The notes beneath the pieces are model-generated. The model saw only the letters and a program-made list of their open reading frames with translations, was not told where the DNA came from and made no database searches. Below are positions 8,461-18,800 of a stretch of 64,000 nt of DNA, in pieces. How positions within the stretch are numbered: position 1 is the first letter of the stretch; the number at the start of each line of letters is the position of its first letter. Location of the stretch: assembly GCA_024276655.1 (NCBI GenBank), contig JAJRWU010000094.1, forward strand, positions 1 through 64,000. Reading direction: 5' to 3'. This DNA comes from Planctomycetota bacterium. GTDB lineage: Bacteria > Planctomycetota > Planctomycetia > Pirellulales > Pirellulaceae. The translations under genes were made by a program, and so were the position numbers.

Positions 8461-11298
8461 ATGAAGACCGACGAACTGCGCGAAAAATACCTGGCGTTTT
8501 TCGAATCGAAAGGCCACCAGCGCCGCCCCAGCGATGTGCTCACGCCCACGTGGGATCCTTCAGTGCTGTTCACGCCGGCCGGAATGAATCAGTTCAAAGA
8601 TCATTTTCTGGGCAAGGTAAAACTCGATTTCACCCGCGCCACCACGTCGCAAAAGTGCCTCCGCACCGGCGATATCGAAAACGTCGGCCGTACGGCGTAT
8701 CACCACACGTTCTTCGAAATGCTGGGCAATTTCAGCTTCGGCGACTATTTCAAACGCGAAGCGATCCACTGGGCCTGGGAATTTCTCACGCACAAGCAGT
8801 GGCTGGGAATCGACCCTGGCCAGCTCACGGTGAGCGTTTATCAGGACGACGCCGAAGCCGCCGAAATTTGGTCGAAGGAAATCGGCCTGCCCTCCAACCG
8901 CATCGCGCCGATGGGCGAAGACGACAATTTCTGGCCCGCCGGCGCCCCCACCCAAGGCCCCGATGGCGTTTGTGGACCGTGCAGCGAGATTTTTTACCAC
9001 GGCAAGGGCGGAGAGGTTGAAATTTGGAACCTAGTGTTCACGCAGTTCAACCGCGTGGGCGACCCGCCCGATAATTTGCGTCCGTTGCCGAGCCGGAATA
9101 TCGATACCGGCATGGGGCTGGAGCGTATTGCGTCGGTCTTGCAGGGCGTGACGACGAACTACGATATCGACATTCTGCGGCCGTTGGTCGAAGCCGCCGG
9201 CGATGTCTGCGATGTGAAGTACGATCCTGAAGATGAAAACGGCCGCCGCTTGCGCCGCATCGCCGATCATATTCGCGCCTGCACGTTCGCCATTCACGAA
9301 AATGTGTATCCCGGCGCCCACAAGGAAAAATACGTGATTCGCCGCCTGTTGCGCCGCGCCGTTTTGGACGGCCGACAAATGGGCGCCCGCGAGCCGTTTC
9401 TGTATCAGTTGGTGGGCAATGTCGCGGAGCTGATGCGGAACCCGTACCCGGAACTCTCCGAAACCGTGGACCGCGTGGCGGACGTCGTCCAACAAGAGGA
9501 ATCCGCTTTTCTTGGCACGCTGGACGACGGCTTGGCCCGCATCGAAAAAATCTTCGATGAGTTGTCCTCCAGCGGACGCGTATCGGTTTCCGGCGCCGAG
9601 GCGGCCGAACTTTACACCACGCACGGCGTTCCGCCGGAGCTGTTTCAATCGTTGGCGGCCGAACGGAAATTCACCTTCGACTGGAACGGGTTCCGAGAAG
9701 CCATGGAGAAACACCGTGGTGTTTCGGGATCGGGGCAGATCGAACTGTTCCAGTCGGGGCCGATCGAATCGCTCAAGGAATCTTTGAAAACCACTGAATT
9801 TTTAGGCTATGAAACCACTTCATCGCCTGCGGTGGTGAAGGGAATTATTTGCGGCGGCCGGCTTTGCGAATCGGTTCAAAGCGATGCTCATACTAAAAAC
9901 CCCGCCATTGAAAAAATGACGGTGGTGCTTGACCGCACCCCGTTTTATGGCGAATCGGGCGGACAGGTGGGCGACGCCGGACGCATCGTCAGTGATACCG
10001 GCGTGTTTCTCGTGGAAGACACACAAAAAGCGGCCGACCTCATTCTTCATCACGGCTACCTGCAAAGCGGCGCGATGCAAGAAGGCGGACGCGTCGTCGC
10101 GGAGGTCGATACCGAACGGCGGCAGGCCATTCGGCGAGCGCATTCCGCCACGCATGTGCTGCATTACGCCTTGCAGAAAAATCTTGGCCAGCACGCCCAA
10201 CAGCAGGGTTCGAAGGTCGACGCTGATCTGCTGCGATTCGACTTCACCAACCCGGGCGCCATCAAGTCGGCGCAGTTGGCCGCAATCCAACAAGATGTTG
10301 ACGCCAAAATTGCGGACAACGCGCCGATCAAAGCCGAAACATTGCCCCTTCGCGACGCCCGCCAAGCCGGCGCCATGATGCTGTTTGGCGAAAAATATCC
10401 CGATCCGGTCCGCATGATTTCGATGGGCGAATTCAGCCGGGAGTTATGCGGCGGAACGCACTTGAACGCCACCGGCGAGATTGAAGGCTTTGAAGTGTTT
10501 AGCGAGGAGGCCGTTTCTTCGGGTTCACGGCGCGTGGTGGCGTTGACGGGAAAGAAGGCGAGGGAGCATCGCGAGAAAATTCACATCGCTCTGGCCGAAT
10601 GCGGCCGATTGCTAGACGTCACTCCTATGCAAGCTCCGGCGGCGGTGAAGCACTTGTTGCGACAAATCCGTCAACTCAAAAAACAACTCGCCGGCGGCGC
10701 AGCCGAAACGCTGCCTGCCGAGGTCGCGCCCACCAAGGGAACGCCCGCCGAGGGAACGCCCGCCCAGTGGAAAGCGGCCTTGGCCGAAACGGCCCGTATT
10801 TTGAATGTGGCTCTGTTCGAAGCGCCTACGCGCGTGGCGAGTTTGCTCGAAGAGGTGTCGCGTCTGGAGAAACAGCGAGAGTCGCTTCAGAGTTCCGGGG
10901 AAACGTCGCCCGAAGCGCTGCTGGAAAAAGCGACCGAAATCGAGGGCTGCCGGGCGATTGTGCTGGAAACACCCGGCGCCACGGCGGAATTGATGCGGCA
11001 ATGGATCGACCAATTGCGAAAAACTGCCAGCCCCGTGGCGGTCTTGCTGGCCTCCGTTCAAGCCAACGACAAAGTGCTCATCGTGGCCGGAATCAGCCGT
11101 GACCTCGTAAAACAAGGCCTGCACGCTGGCAATTGGGTGCGAGCCGTTTCCCAAGTTGTGGGCGGCGGCGGAGGCGGTAAGCCAGATATGGCCCAAGCAG
11201 GGGGGAAACAGCCGAAGAAATTGCCCCAGGCTCTGGAGGTCGCGGTGGAGAATCTGCGAGAAACACTGAAAAACTGCTCGAAATCGCTCGGAAATTGA
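8461..11298 (+). CDS. alaS: Alanyl-tRNA synthetase
   Basis: A class II aminoacyl-tRNA synthetase of 945 residues that charges tRNA-Ala in the cytoplasm. The N-terminus MKTDELREKYLAFFESKGH and the segment ATTSQKCLRTGDIENVG mark the catalytic core. The editing domain has HSATHVLHYAL near residue 565 and the CGGTHLNATG zinc-ligand motif near residue 664. The C-terminal domain shows a tandem internal duplication: residues about 711-742 (AECGRLLDVTPMQAP...) resemble residues about 775-806 (AETARILNVALFEAP...), separated by a TKGTPAEGTPA linker. This makes the protein about 70 residues longer than the E. coli enzyme. The ATG at 8461 is preferred over an in-frame GTG at 8449 because it gives the canonical N-terminus. 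Confidence 0.97.
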   Translation: MKTDELREKYLAFFESKGHQRRPSDVLTPTWDPSVLFTPAGMNQFKDHFLGKVKLDFTRATTSQKCLRTGDIENVGRTAYHHTFFEMLGNFSFGDYFKREAIHWAWEFLTHKQWLGIDPGQLTVSVYQDDAEAAEIWSKEIGLPSNRIAPMGEDDNFWPAGAPTQGPDGVCGPCSEIFYHGKGGEVEIWNLVFTQFNRVGDPPDNLRPLPSRNIDTGMGLERIASVLQGVTTNYDIDILRPLVEAAGDVCDVKYDPEDENGRRLRRIADHIRACTFAIHENVYPGAHKEKYVIRRLLRRAVLDGRQMGAREPFLYQLVGNVAELMRNPYPELSETVDRVADVVQQEESAFLGTLDDGLARIEKIFDELSSSGRVSVSGAEAAELYTTHGVPPELFQSLAAERKFTFDWNGFREAMEKHRGVSGSGQIELFQSGPIESLKESLKTTEFLGYETTSSPAVVKGIICGGRLCESVQSDAHTKNPAIEKMTVVLDRTPFYGESGGQVGDAGRIVSDTGVFLVEDTQKAADLILHHGYLQSGAMQEGGRVVAEVDTERRQAIRRAHSATHVLHYALQKNLGQHAQQQGSKVDADLLRFDFTNPGAIKSAQLAAIQQDVDAKIADNAPIKAETLPLRDARQAGAMMLFGEKYPDPVRMISMGEFSRELCGGTHLNATGEIEGFEVFSEEAVSSGSRRVVALTGKKAREHREKIHIALAECGRLLDVTPMQAPAAVKHLLRQIRQLKKQLAGGAAETLPAEVAPTKGTPAEGTPAQWKAALAETARILNVALFEAPTRVASLLEEVSRLEKQRESLQSSGETSPEALLEKATEIEGCRAIVLETPGATAELMRQWIDQLRKTASPVAVLLASVQANDKVLIVAGISRDLVKQGLHAGNWVRAVSQVVGGGGGGKPDMAQAGGKQPKKLPQALEVAVENLRETLKNCSKSLGN

Positions 11299-11386
11299 CC
11301 GCCGACCATGGAAAGGACGAGCGGCTCCGCCGTTGCAGTGTACGCTTCAGCGTGCTTTTCTCTTGGGAATGAACAGGCAAAAAAAT

Positions 11387-11421
11387 GAAGCGGCCACATT
11401 CTGCCCGTATGTGGCCGCTTC
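11387..11421 (+). terminator. Intrinsic terminator after alaS
   Basis: A perfect 13-bp stem, GAAGCGGCCACAT / ATGTGGCCGCTTC, with a nine-base loop, preceded by seven A residues and followed by TCTCTCTCG. It lies 88 bases after alaS and before the convergent mtaB stop. A-rich and pyrimidine-rich flanks allow use in both directions. A short H-family palindrome precedes it at about 11328-11362. Confidence 0.7.
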
Positions 11422-11539
11422 TCTCTCGCCCATTCCTCGTGGATTTGACATTACTTTCATCGGAATTCCGACCGCTTCAACTTCGGTGGTTTTCCGCAAG
11501 AACTGCGGGTTTTCCGAAATTCATGTGGGGAGTCCACAT

Positions 11540-12853
11540 TCACTCCCGTGTTGCCGACCCCACCAGGCAACCGTCTGATTGGCGTAATATGTTGACGCCT
11601 AACAGGTTACCGTCAGCAATGCGGCTCTCGTCTGCGGCTGGGCGCACCATCTGGACCGGCACATATCGACATGCCGTGCCCTTGGCGATCATTGGCGGGC
11701 CGGCGCCTTCTTCGTCGACTAGTGTTTCTTCCACCAGAACTTCCAGTCGCCGGCCAACGAGCGAATCGAAATAGTCGGAGCGCAAGCCCGCCTCCAACTC
11801 TTGAAGTTGCTCCCGTCGCTGGGAGGCAACGCTTTTCGGAACCCGGCCGTCCATACTGGCGGCGGGCGTTCCCCGCCTGGCGCTAAAGGGGAAAATGTGC
11901 ATTTTTGAAAAACCGACTTCCCGGGCGACATCGCAAGTGGCGGCAAAATCGGCGGGAGTTTCGCCTGGAAAGCCGACAATGGCATCGGTCGTGAGCGCCG
12001 GCGTGTCGAGCATTTCCTTGGCCAGTCGGCAGCGGTCGAGAAAACGCTTCACGCCCCACCGCCGCTTCATGCGGCGCAGCACTGCGTCAGAACCGCTCTG
12101 CATGCAGATATGCAAATGCGGGCAAACCCGGTGCGGGTTATCCGCCATGATTTCCAACAGCTCCCGCGTAACTTCGGTGGCTTCAATGCTGGAAAGTCGG
12201 ACGCGAAACTCTCCCGCGCATTCGATAATTAAACGCACCAAATCGGCCAGACGCGTCCATTCCGATTTCGGTTTGTTCGCGTTCCAATCGACGCCATAAT
12301 GCCCCAGGTGAACGCCGGTGAGTACGATTTCCCGATAACCATTGTTCACCAGCCGCCGCACTTCGGCCAGAATTTCGGCCACCGGCCGGCTGGTCATTTG
12401 CGGCCGCACTTGCGGAATAACGCAGTAACTGCAACGCAACAGGCAGCCATCTTGCACCTTGACATAAGCCCGGCGCCGATTGCCGAACCGGGAAATGCCG
12501 GTGGGAATATCGATCACGCCGAAACGCGCCAGCAAATCGGGCAACTCGCGTTTGTCGGTCACGACCTCCACCACGTTGGGCAGTTTTTCCACGTCTTCCG
12601 GCGCCCGCGTGGCGTAACATCCCATGACAACAATTCGGGAATGAGGATTATCTCGGGCCAGGCGGCGGATCACCTGCCGGCTTTTGGAATCGCCTTCGTT
12701 GGTCACGGTGCAGGTATTCACGATACAAAGATCGGCCAATTCGCCGGGGGCGGCGTCGGCGTATCCGACCCGCGCCAAACCTTCCCGCACGAATTCCGTC
12801 TCGTATTGATTGACCTTACAGCCCAGAGTGACGGTTTTTAATTTGGCGGACAT
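11540..12853 (-). CDS. mtaB: tRNA t6A37 methylthiotransferase MtaB
   Basis: A radical-SAM methylthiotransferase of 437 residues that converts t6A37 to ms2t6A37 in tRNAs reading ANN codons. The N-terminal MTTase domain opens with LKTVTLGCKVNQYETE, including the first of three cluster-binding cysteines. The radical SAM cluster motif is CLLRCSYC (CxxxCxxC). The region TGVHLGHYGVDW and the strand motif SSIEATEV are typical of MtaB rather than MiaB or RimO. A TRAM-like C-terminal segment follows (GRRLEVLVEE). The open frame extends upstream into the A-family mobile element, so the ATG at 12853 (MSAKLKTVTLG) is chosen. It is convergent with alaS. Confidence 0.93.
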   Translation of the reverse strand: MSAKLKTVTLGCKVNQYETEFVREGLARVGYADAAPGELADLCIVNTCTVTNEGDSKSRQVIRRLARDNPHSRIVVMGCYATRAPEDVEKLPNVVEVVTDKRELPDLLARFGVIDIPTGISRFGNRRRAYVKVQDGCLLRCSYCVIPQVRPQMTSRPVAEILAEVRRLVNNGYREIVLTGVHLGHYGVDWNANKPKSEWTRLADLVRLIIECAGEFRVRLSSIEATEVTRELLEIMADNPHRVCPHLHICMQSGSDAVLRRMKRRWGVKRFLDRCRLAKEMLDTPALTTDAIVGFPGETPADFAATCDVAREVGFSKMHIFPFSARRGTPAASMDGRVPKSVASQRREQLQELEAGLRSDYFDSLVGRRLEVLVEETLVDEEGAGPPMIAKGTACRYVPVQMVRPAADESRIADGNLLGVNILRQSDGCLVGSATRE

Positions 12854-12885
12854 AGAGAGAAACCAAGTGAGGGGGAGTAACCATG

Positions 12886-13033
12886 AGGCGAGCGGCAGAT
12901 GAAAATTTACCCAATACAAGCACGAAGCGCAAGCGAGTGAATCAGCAAAAGGTCATTCCCGCGTGGGTGGGAACCCAAAAAAAACTCACGGACTCCCGCT
13001 GCATGCGGGTAAGTTATTTTCCGCCGCTCGCCT
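12886..13033 (-). mobile_element. A-family MITE, copy 2
   Basis: A full-length 148-bp copy running from AGGCGAGCGGCAGATG to CGCCGCTCGCCT. It lies between the uup stop and the mtaB start, leaving only 32 bases to the mtaB ATG, so any mtaB promoter must be inside or beyond the element. It is followed on the right by TAA. Confidence 0.85.
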
Positions 13034-13068
13034 AACACCTTAGCACGGAATATATCTTGGCCAGGTTA

Positions 13069-14913
13069 TTAGACGCCGATTTCCTCCAGTTCCTCCCAGC
13101 GTTGGTAAGACTTCGCCAGCCGGGCTTCAAGCGTTTGTAAACGGTCTTGTTCTTGGGCGATCTTCTCGCCCGGCTGTTGGTAGAAATTCGCCCGCGCCAT
13201 GACCTGATGCAGGTTTTTGATTTCCGTTTCCAGTGTTTCAATCGTCGCGGGCAAGGCGCCTAGTTCGCTCTTCTCCTTGAAACTGAGCCGCCGCCGGGAA
13301 GACTTGGCCGCCGGGGCGTTCTTCGAGATGTTCTGGCCCGCATTGTTCTTTTTCCTCGACGCGCCGTCCGCCGTGTTTTTCTGGTCTGGAGTTTTCTGGT
13401 TGGCGTCCCGCAGACGTTGCGCCCGCTGCCGCAGCCAGTCGTCGTAGCCGCCGGCGTACTCCTTGGCGCCGTCCTCTTCAAAAACAATCGTGCTGGTCAC
13501 GACGTTGTTTAGAAAAGTTCGATCATGGCTGACCAACAACACAGTTCCTTCATAGGCCACCAGCCGTTGTTCCAGCAGTTCGAGCGTTTCGGTGTCGAGG
13601 TCGTTGGTGGGTTCGTCGAGCACCACCACGTTGGCCGGCTTGGCGAATAATTTTGCCAGTAAAATCCGATTGCGCTCGCCGCCGGAGATAAATCGAACTG
13701 GCGTTCGCGCCCGCTCGGCCGTGAAAAGAAAGTCTTGCAGGTAGCCGATGATATGTTTCGACTGGCCGTTCACCTGGATAGTGTCGTAGCCGTCGCCCAC
13801 GTTTTCCTGCACGGTCTTGTCTTCGTCCAGCTGATCGCGAAGTTGATCGAAATAAGCGATTTGTAGTTTCGAGCCCAGTCGGACCGTCCCGCTTTGGGGC
13901 GTCAACTTTCCCAGCAACAGCCGCAGCAGTGTTGTTTTTCCCGCGCCATTGGGACCAACCACGCCAATTTTCTCGCCGCGAAAAAGCGTCGTGGAAAAAT
14001 CGCGGACGATATCCCGCTCGCCGTACGAAAACGAAACCTTCTTCAGCTCCGCCACTTTCACGCCGCTGCGGTCGCCCTGCTGGATGTTCAGATTCACCCG
14101 CCCGACCTCTTTGCGCCGTTCGCTTCGTTGCGACCGCATTTGCTCCAACGCACGCACCCGGCCTTCGTTGCGAGTGCGCCGGGCCTTGATTCCCTGCCTA
14201 ATCCAGACTTCCTCTTGGGCGAGTTTTTTGTCGAACAGGGCCTCCTGCTTTTCCTGGGCGGCCAGCGACGCCTCTTTTCGTTTGAGGAAGGTGGCGTAGT
14301 CGCACGACCAATCAAAAAGCCGGCCGCGATCAATCTCTAGAATACGCGTGGCGAGCTTCTGTAGGAACATGCGGTCGTGGGTGACGAAAATCAGCGTCGT
14401 TTTCCAACGCAGGAGAAAGTTTTCCAACCAGGAAATGGCTTCGATATCAAGGTGATTCGTCGGTTCGTCGAGCAACAGCAGATCGGGCGAGGAAACGATC
14501 GCCCGAGCCAACAACACCCGCCGCTTCATTCCCGTTGAGAGCGTATCGTAGGCGGCCGCGCCTTCGAGTTGCATCTGCATCAACAGGTTCTCCACATGAT
14601 GCTCGCCGCGCCACTCCATCGAAGGATCATCGTCCTTCAAAACGCCTTCGGCAACAATCTCGGCGATACTGCCCGGAAGCTGTTGGGGCGCATCTTGCGG
14701 AAGCATGCTGACCTTCGCGCCGGCGGAGAACACGATACGGCCGTGGTCGGGCGTCAGCTCGCCGCGTAACATGCGCATGAAAGTCGTTTTGCCGGAGCCA
14801 TTTCGCCCCAGCAGGCCGATTCGCTGGCCAGTTTCGATCTGACAGCCGACATGATCCAAAAGCGCCGGACCACGGAACCCGATACTCAGCTCGTTAATAC
14901 TAATGAGGGCCAT
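13069..14913 (-). CDS. uup: ABC-F family ATPase (Uup-like)
   Basis: A soluble ABC-F protein of 614 residues with two nucleotide-binding domains and no membrane segment. NBD1 has Walker A GRNGSGKT near residue 37, signature LSTGMKRR and Walker B LLLLDEPTNHLD. NBD2 has Walker A GPNGAGKT near residue 327, signature ISGGERNR and Walker B VVVLDEPTNDLD. The C-terminal about 80 residues are basic and heptad-like (KNLHQVMARANFYQ... LARSYQRWEEL region), the coiled coil typical of Uup. Family members act on the ribosome or in suppressing transposon excision; the exact role here is not shown. The ATG at 14913 (MALISINELS) is chosen over an upstream in-frame Met at 15036, as it matches the family N-terminus. 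Confidence 0.9.
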   Translation of the reverse strand: MALISINELSIGFRGPALLDHVGCQIETGQRIGLLGRNGSGKTTFMRMLRGELTPDHGRIVFSAGAKVSMLPQDAPQQLPGSIAEIVAEGVLKDDDPSMEWRGEHHVENLLMQMQLEGAAAYDTLSTGMKRRVLLARAIVSSPDLLLLDEPTNHLDIEAISWLENFLLRWKTTLIFVTHDRMFLQKLATRILEIDRGRLFDWSCDYATFLKRKEASLAAQEKQEALFDKKLAQEEVWIRQGIKARRTRNEGRVRALEQMRSQRSERRKEVGRVNLNIQQGDRSGVKVAELKKVSFSYGERDIVRDFSTTLFRGEKIGVVGPNGAGKTTLLRLLLGKLTPQSGTVRLGSKLQIAYFDQLRDQLDEDKTVQENVGDGYDTIQVNGQSKHIIGYLQDFLFTAERARTPVRFISGGERNRILLAKLFAKPANVVVLDEPTNDLDTETLELLEQRLVAYEGTVLLVSHDRTFLNNVVTSTIVFEEDGAKEYAGGYDDWLRQRAQRLRDANQKTPDQKNTADGASRKKNNAGQNISKNAPAAKSSRRRLSFKEKSELGALPATIETLETEIKNLHQVMARANFYQQPGEKIAQEQDRLQTLEARLAKSYQRWEELEEIGV

Positions 14914-15128
14914 GTTGAATCGAGCCCTATCGAAAACGAACGGGCGAAAATGAACGGGCGAGCAGCGTTTTCGCCCGCAGCGGAAGAGCGAAGGCGTTGT
15001 GGGCGCCAAAGAACGTGTGGAATCGAACAAAAACAAAGCCCGCCGGGCTCTTCCCTATTTTACGGAAATAGCCGCGTTGGCCCCAGGGGTGGGAAACAGA
15101 GATCCAGCCTGAATTCACACGCCGGATT

Positions 15129-15163
15129 AAAAGCCCGGCATTTTCAAAATGCCGGGCTTTTTT
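15129..15163 (-). terminator. Hairpin terminator (B-family repeat)
   Basis: Inverted repeat AAAAGCCCGGCATTTT / AAAATGCCGGGCTTTT with a one-base centre. On the minus strand it lies downstream of the small lipoprotein gene, beyond A-family copy 3, and could end that transcript. It has nearly the same sequence as the hairpins at 8299 and 27413. Confidence 0.6.
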
Positions 15164-15226
15164 GATCGACAACCGGTAATTTACTTCAAGACTCCTCCTA
15201 AGGCGGAGTCGATTCACCTGGCCTTT

Positions 15227-15374
15227 AGGGCGAGCGGCGGAAAATAACTTACCCGCACGCGGTGGGAGTCCGAGAGTTTTTTTGGGTTCCCATCCACGCG
15301 GGAATGACCGTTTGCTGATTCACTCGCTTGCGCTTCGTGCTTGTATTAGGTAAATTTTCATCTGCCACTCGCCT
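15227..15374 (+). mobile_element. A-family MITE, copy 3
   Basis: A full-length 148-bp copy from AGGGCGAGCGGCGGAAAATA to CATCTGCCACTCGCCT, flanked by TA on each side (TTTA before, TAG after). The last two bases of the element supply AG of the TAG stop codon of the minus-strand lipoprotein gene (15373-15375). Confidence 0.85.
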
Positions 15375-15663
15375 AGATCGCCCGTTCGACGTGTATTTCC
15401 TCGCCAAGCGGTAGGATTTCCGGCGGCGCTTCTGGCGGCGTTTCCGGAGGGGCTATTTCCAGGGTTTCGTCGTATGTCGCCTCTTCGACGTAACCCGTTG
15501 GCCCAAAATTAGATCCGACACGGCCATAAAACCGATCGCCACGCGGCATGACGCTGCCATAGCCGCCGTAGGCGTAGTCGTCGGGAGCAGACAGCATCGA
15601 GCAGCCAACGCTGCAAAAAACCACGGGAGCCAAGGCCAGCAATAGCGACAGCGAGCGAAACAT
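15373..15663 (-). CDS. Small secreted lipoprotein, unknown function
   Basis: A 96-residue protein with a lipoprotein signal: MFRSLSLLLALAPVVFCSVGC, with lipobox-like SVGC. The mature part is tyrosine/glycine rich at first (DDYAYGGYGSVMPRGDRFYG), then a proline/glutamate run (APPETPPEAPPEILPLGEE). No fold or function is recognised. The ATG at 15663 is used rather than the upstream in-frame 15678 because it begins directly at the signal peptide. The stop codon is formed at the junction with A-family MITE copy 3, so the original C-terminus may have been slightly different. Confidence 0.65.
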   Translation of the reverse strand: MFRSLSLLLALAPVVFCSVGCSMLSAPDDYAYGGYGSVMPRGDRFYGRVGSNFGPTGYVEEATYDETLEIAPPETPPEAPPEILPLGEEIHVERAI

Positions 15664-15787
15664 GACGAAGGTCTCCACAAGATTTGATCACTGAGGCGCA
15701 CCGCCTCCCCGTGCCAAAACTATCGGACCTTCAGTTCGGGCGCTTTAGAGGAATTTTGCGGAATATGCCGATTGTACAACCGGCGCG

Positions 15788-15820
15788 AAAAGCCCGGCTT
15801 TTTCAAAAAGCCCGGCTTCT
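15788..15820 (-). terminator. Imperfect hairpin, variant of the B family
   Basis: AAAAGCCCGGCTTTTTCAAAAAGCCCGGCTT: the arms pair except for one C-C mismatch in the stem. It lies 30 bases beyond the stop of the 1305-residue PQQ protein gene and could terminate it. Confidence 0.5.
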
Positions 15821-15849
15821 GAACGGGGAAGTAATTTTTCCACACTTTC

Positions 15850-18800
15850 TTATTCTTCTCGAACGGCTTCGATGGCGCTCAATACCGGCAAGCTGGCGCC
15901 GCTGTTGGGAATGAGTTCGATGACCAAGTCTCGCGTGACTTGAATCGGGTAATCACGAACAACCACCGTGTGCAGTCCGCCGGCTTCCTTGACGATTTGG
16001 AAGTCTTTTTCAACTTCCTGGCCCTGGAGTTTGATCGTGAAGGCGGCTTTCCCGTCGGCTTCATTCAGGGCGGCGAAGTGCAGCTTGACGCGATAAGCGG
16101 CCGCCGGCCCTTTGCCGTCGAGCAGGGGAATGGTGCATTTTGTCAGGCCGCGCAACCCGGAGGCGTAGACCCAGGGCGTGTCCGACGCAATGCCCGACGT
16201 TACCGAACTCCGCGCGTAATAGCCGCCGCCGGGGGCGATTTTTGCTTGGATATCGTAGGGCAGGTCCAAACCAGCACGCGAATTGGGGCGAGGATAACCC
16301 AACCACATTTCGCCCAGGTCGCTACGACGGTCGCCGGGTGCTCCAAGATTCAACAACAGCCGCTTGACCGGCGTGACCAAACCCTGGGCGCTGTAAATGC
16401 CCCAGGAATCGCTCACCGTTTTCGGCTCCATCACGACCGTGGAGGCGATCGAGAACAAACACACGCAGCCCGCGCTGGCTTCCGGAACCATCAGCAAGCC
16501 GTTTCCAGAAACGGCGTTCACCCAGCAACCCATGCGCTGCCCAGCGAAGTGCTTGGTGCCGCCGTCGGAGTAGAGGTCGTAGTAGCCGGTGAAGTAGGAG
16601 CGGAAGAAGAGCATGTTGGGCGCTCCGGTGATGGCGCCGCAGTGGTGCCCAGGTCGGACAAACTGCCAGGGCTCTTCCTTGCCGGTGATCGGGTGCGGCT
16701 TGGTTTTTTGTTTGCCGGTGTGGAGATCGAACCCCCACGGTTCGGCGATGATTTCATTCTCCACGATGATCGGCCGGTGGCGGTAGTCGGCGTCTTTGGA
16801 CCACATTTTCTCCCCGCTGGCGGCGTCGAGCACCAGCAGCCGCCGGCGGCTGAACTGCCCGGTGAGGAACTGGCGCCAATAGTGGCCGTTGGCGTTGGCG
16901 CCGCAAATCAGCACGTGGCCATCGTGGGCCATGAGCGTGAGGGCGCCGCCGCCAATGCCGACGCGGCTGCAATCGGTTACGTCGACGGCTTTCGACCAAA
17001 GCTTATTTCCGCTGCGGGCGTCGATCGCGACGGCTAGCCGCACGTCGAGCTTTTTCATTTCTTCTTCCGCCTTCTTGGCGGCGTCGCCGGTGAGTTTGCG
17101 CAAAGCGGTTTTATCTTGGCGAAGCAGCGCCGCGCGTTCCTCCTTGGTGATTGAACTGTCGATATAGAACACGCGGTCGTTGTCGATCGCGATCGTGGTG
17201 TGCAAAATATTCGCGCCGCGGTGCGTCCAAATGCGTTTGCCGGTTTTCAAGTCGAAGGCGAAGATGGCGTCGGTTTGGCTGTCGACCAAGCGTCCCCGCC
17301 GGCGCAACGAGCGGGCCAGTTCGCTGCGCACCGTGCTGGTGCCGATCAACAGGCCGTCGTAATAAGCCACATACCCCCAGGCGCGAGGAATATCGTCTCG
17401 CGATTTCGGCGTTTTATAAACCGCCAACACCTTGCCGGTGGCGGCGTCGAGCCGCGTGCAGGCGTCGTCCACGGCGATGCAGAGGTCGTGGTCGCTGGCG
17501 GCCAAATTGCTGGTCTCTTCATTATTAAACACGCCCGTTCGCAAGGCGCCGGGATTTTTGTACTCCCACAAAAAAGTACCGTTGTAGGCGTCGTAGGCCA
17601 TCACGCTATCGAGGCCCTGAATGAACATGCGGCCGTTGGTGGAAAGGGGCGCCGTGGAGGCTTCATGACGGTTGATGATTTTCGACGGCCCGGGGTCGCC
17701 ATACCATAAGACGCCAAGTCCGCCCTTGATGCGGTAATCGAAACTGTTGTTCGTGTTCGCGACATCGCCGTATTGGTGCGACCAACTCCCGGCGCCGGGG
17801 AGTTTGCCGCGCGTGAGTTGGGCCCAATGGCCATCGGCCCGGCTGGCCAAGGTTTGATCTCCCAGCCCCAGCCCAGACAGTTGGCCTTGGAGCGTTTCCG
17901 ATGAAAGTTTCCCCGCGCCCGGCGCCGCTTCCGGCGCGCCCCACAAAACCACGCCGCCGCACGGTTTTAAGTGCCTAGCCATGAAGTGCGGCGCGTCGGG
18001 CAGGGCGCCGGTGAGCAGTTGGGTGTCGGAAACGATCAGGTTGGCGAAGTAATTGGAAAGATGTGTTTCACCGCCGGCATAGGACAGTATCGTGACGCGG
18101 TCGCCATAGACGCCGGCCGCCGTAAGTGCTTGGCGCGCCGCGGCGACCTTGGCGGGATCTTTCTCCAAACCGATGATTTTCAAGCTGCTGCGTTTGGCCA
18201 ACGCATACGCCAAGCGGCCATTTTCGGCGCCATAAACCAAACAGAAGCCTTTCGTTTGACCGCTACGCTGAAGAATCTCTTCGGCGGCCTGGGCGTACAT
18301 GGCCGAGAGTTCGTCTTGCGGATAAGGCGTGCCGCTGAGCAGCGGGAGCGTTTTGGGTTGCTGGGCCAGCGGTGTTTGCTCGGCGGAGGCAAACGAATAG
18401 ACGCGCCCGGCGTCGGTGCTCACGATCAGATATCCGTCCGCCGCGGCCAAGCCGCGCGCCTTGCCCTCAACCTTGGCCGACCACACCTTGCGGCCGTCGT
18501 TGGAATCGAAGGCGGAAACTTCGTTCACGCCGCCGGCAATCACCAAGCCTTGCAAGACGATTACGGCTTCATCGGAGGTGGTTTCGGTCGACCATTTTTC
18601 GCCCACCTGGGAAAGCTGGCCGATTTTCTTGGCCAACGCATTGACCTGTTCTCGATATTCATCGGGCTTGAGTTTGCTGCGGTTGCGTTCGACGGCGTAC
18701 AGTTCCAGGTTGCGTTTCTGCCGTTCGGCGGTCGCCTTGGCATGCGTGATACGATCTAACCCGGCGATTCGCTTGCCATCGGTGACGAAGGCCATGTTTT

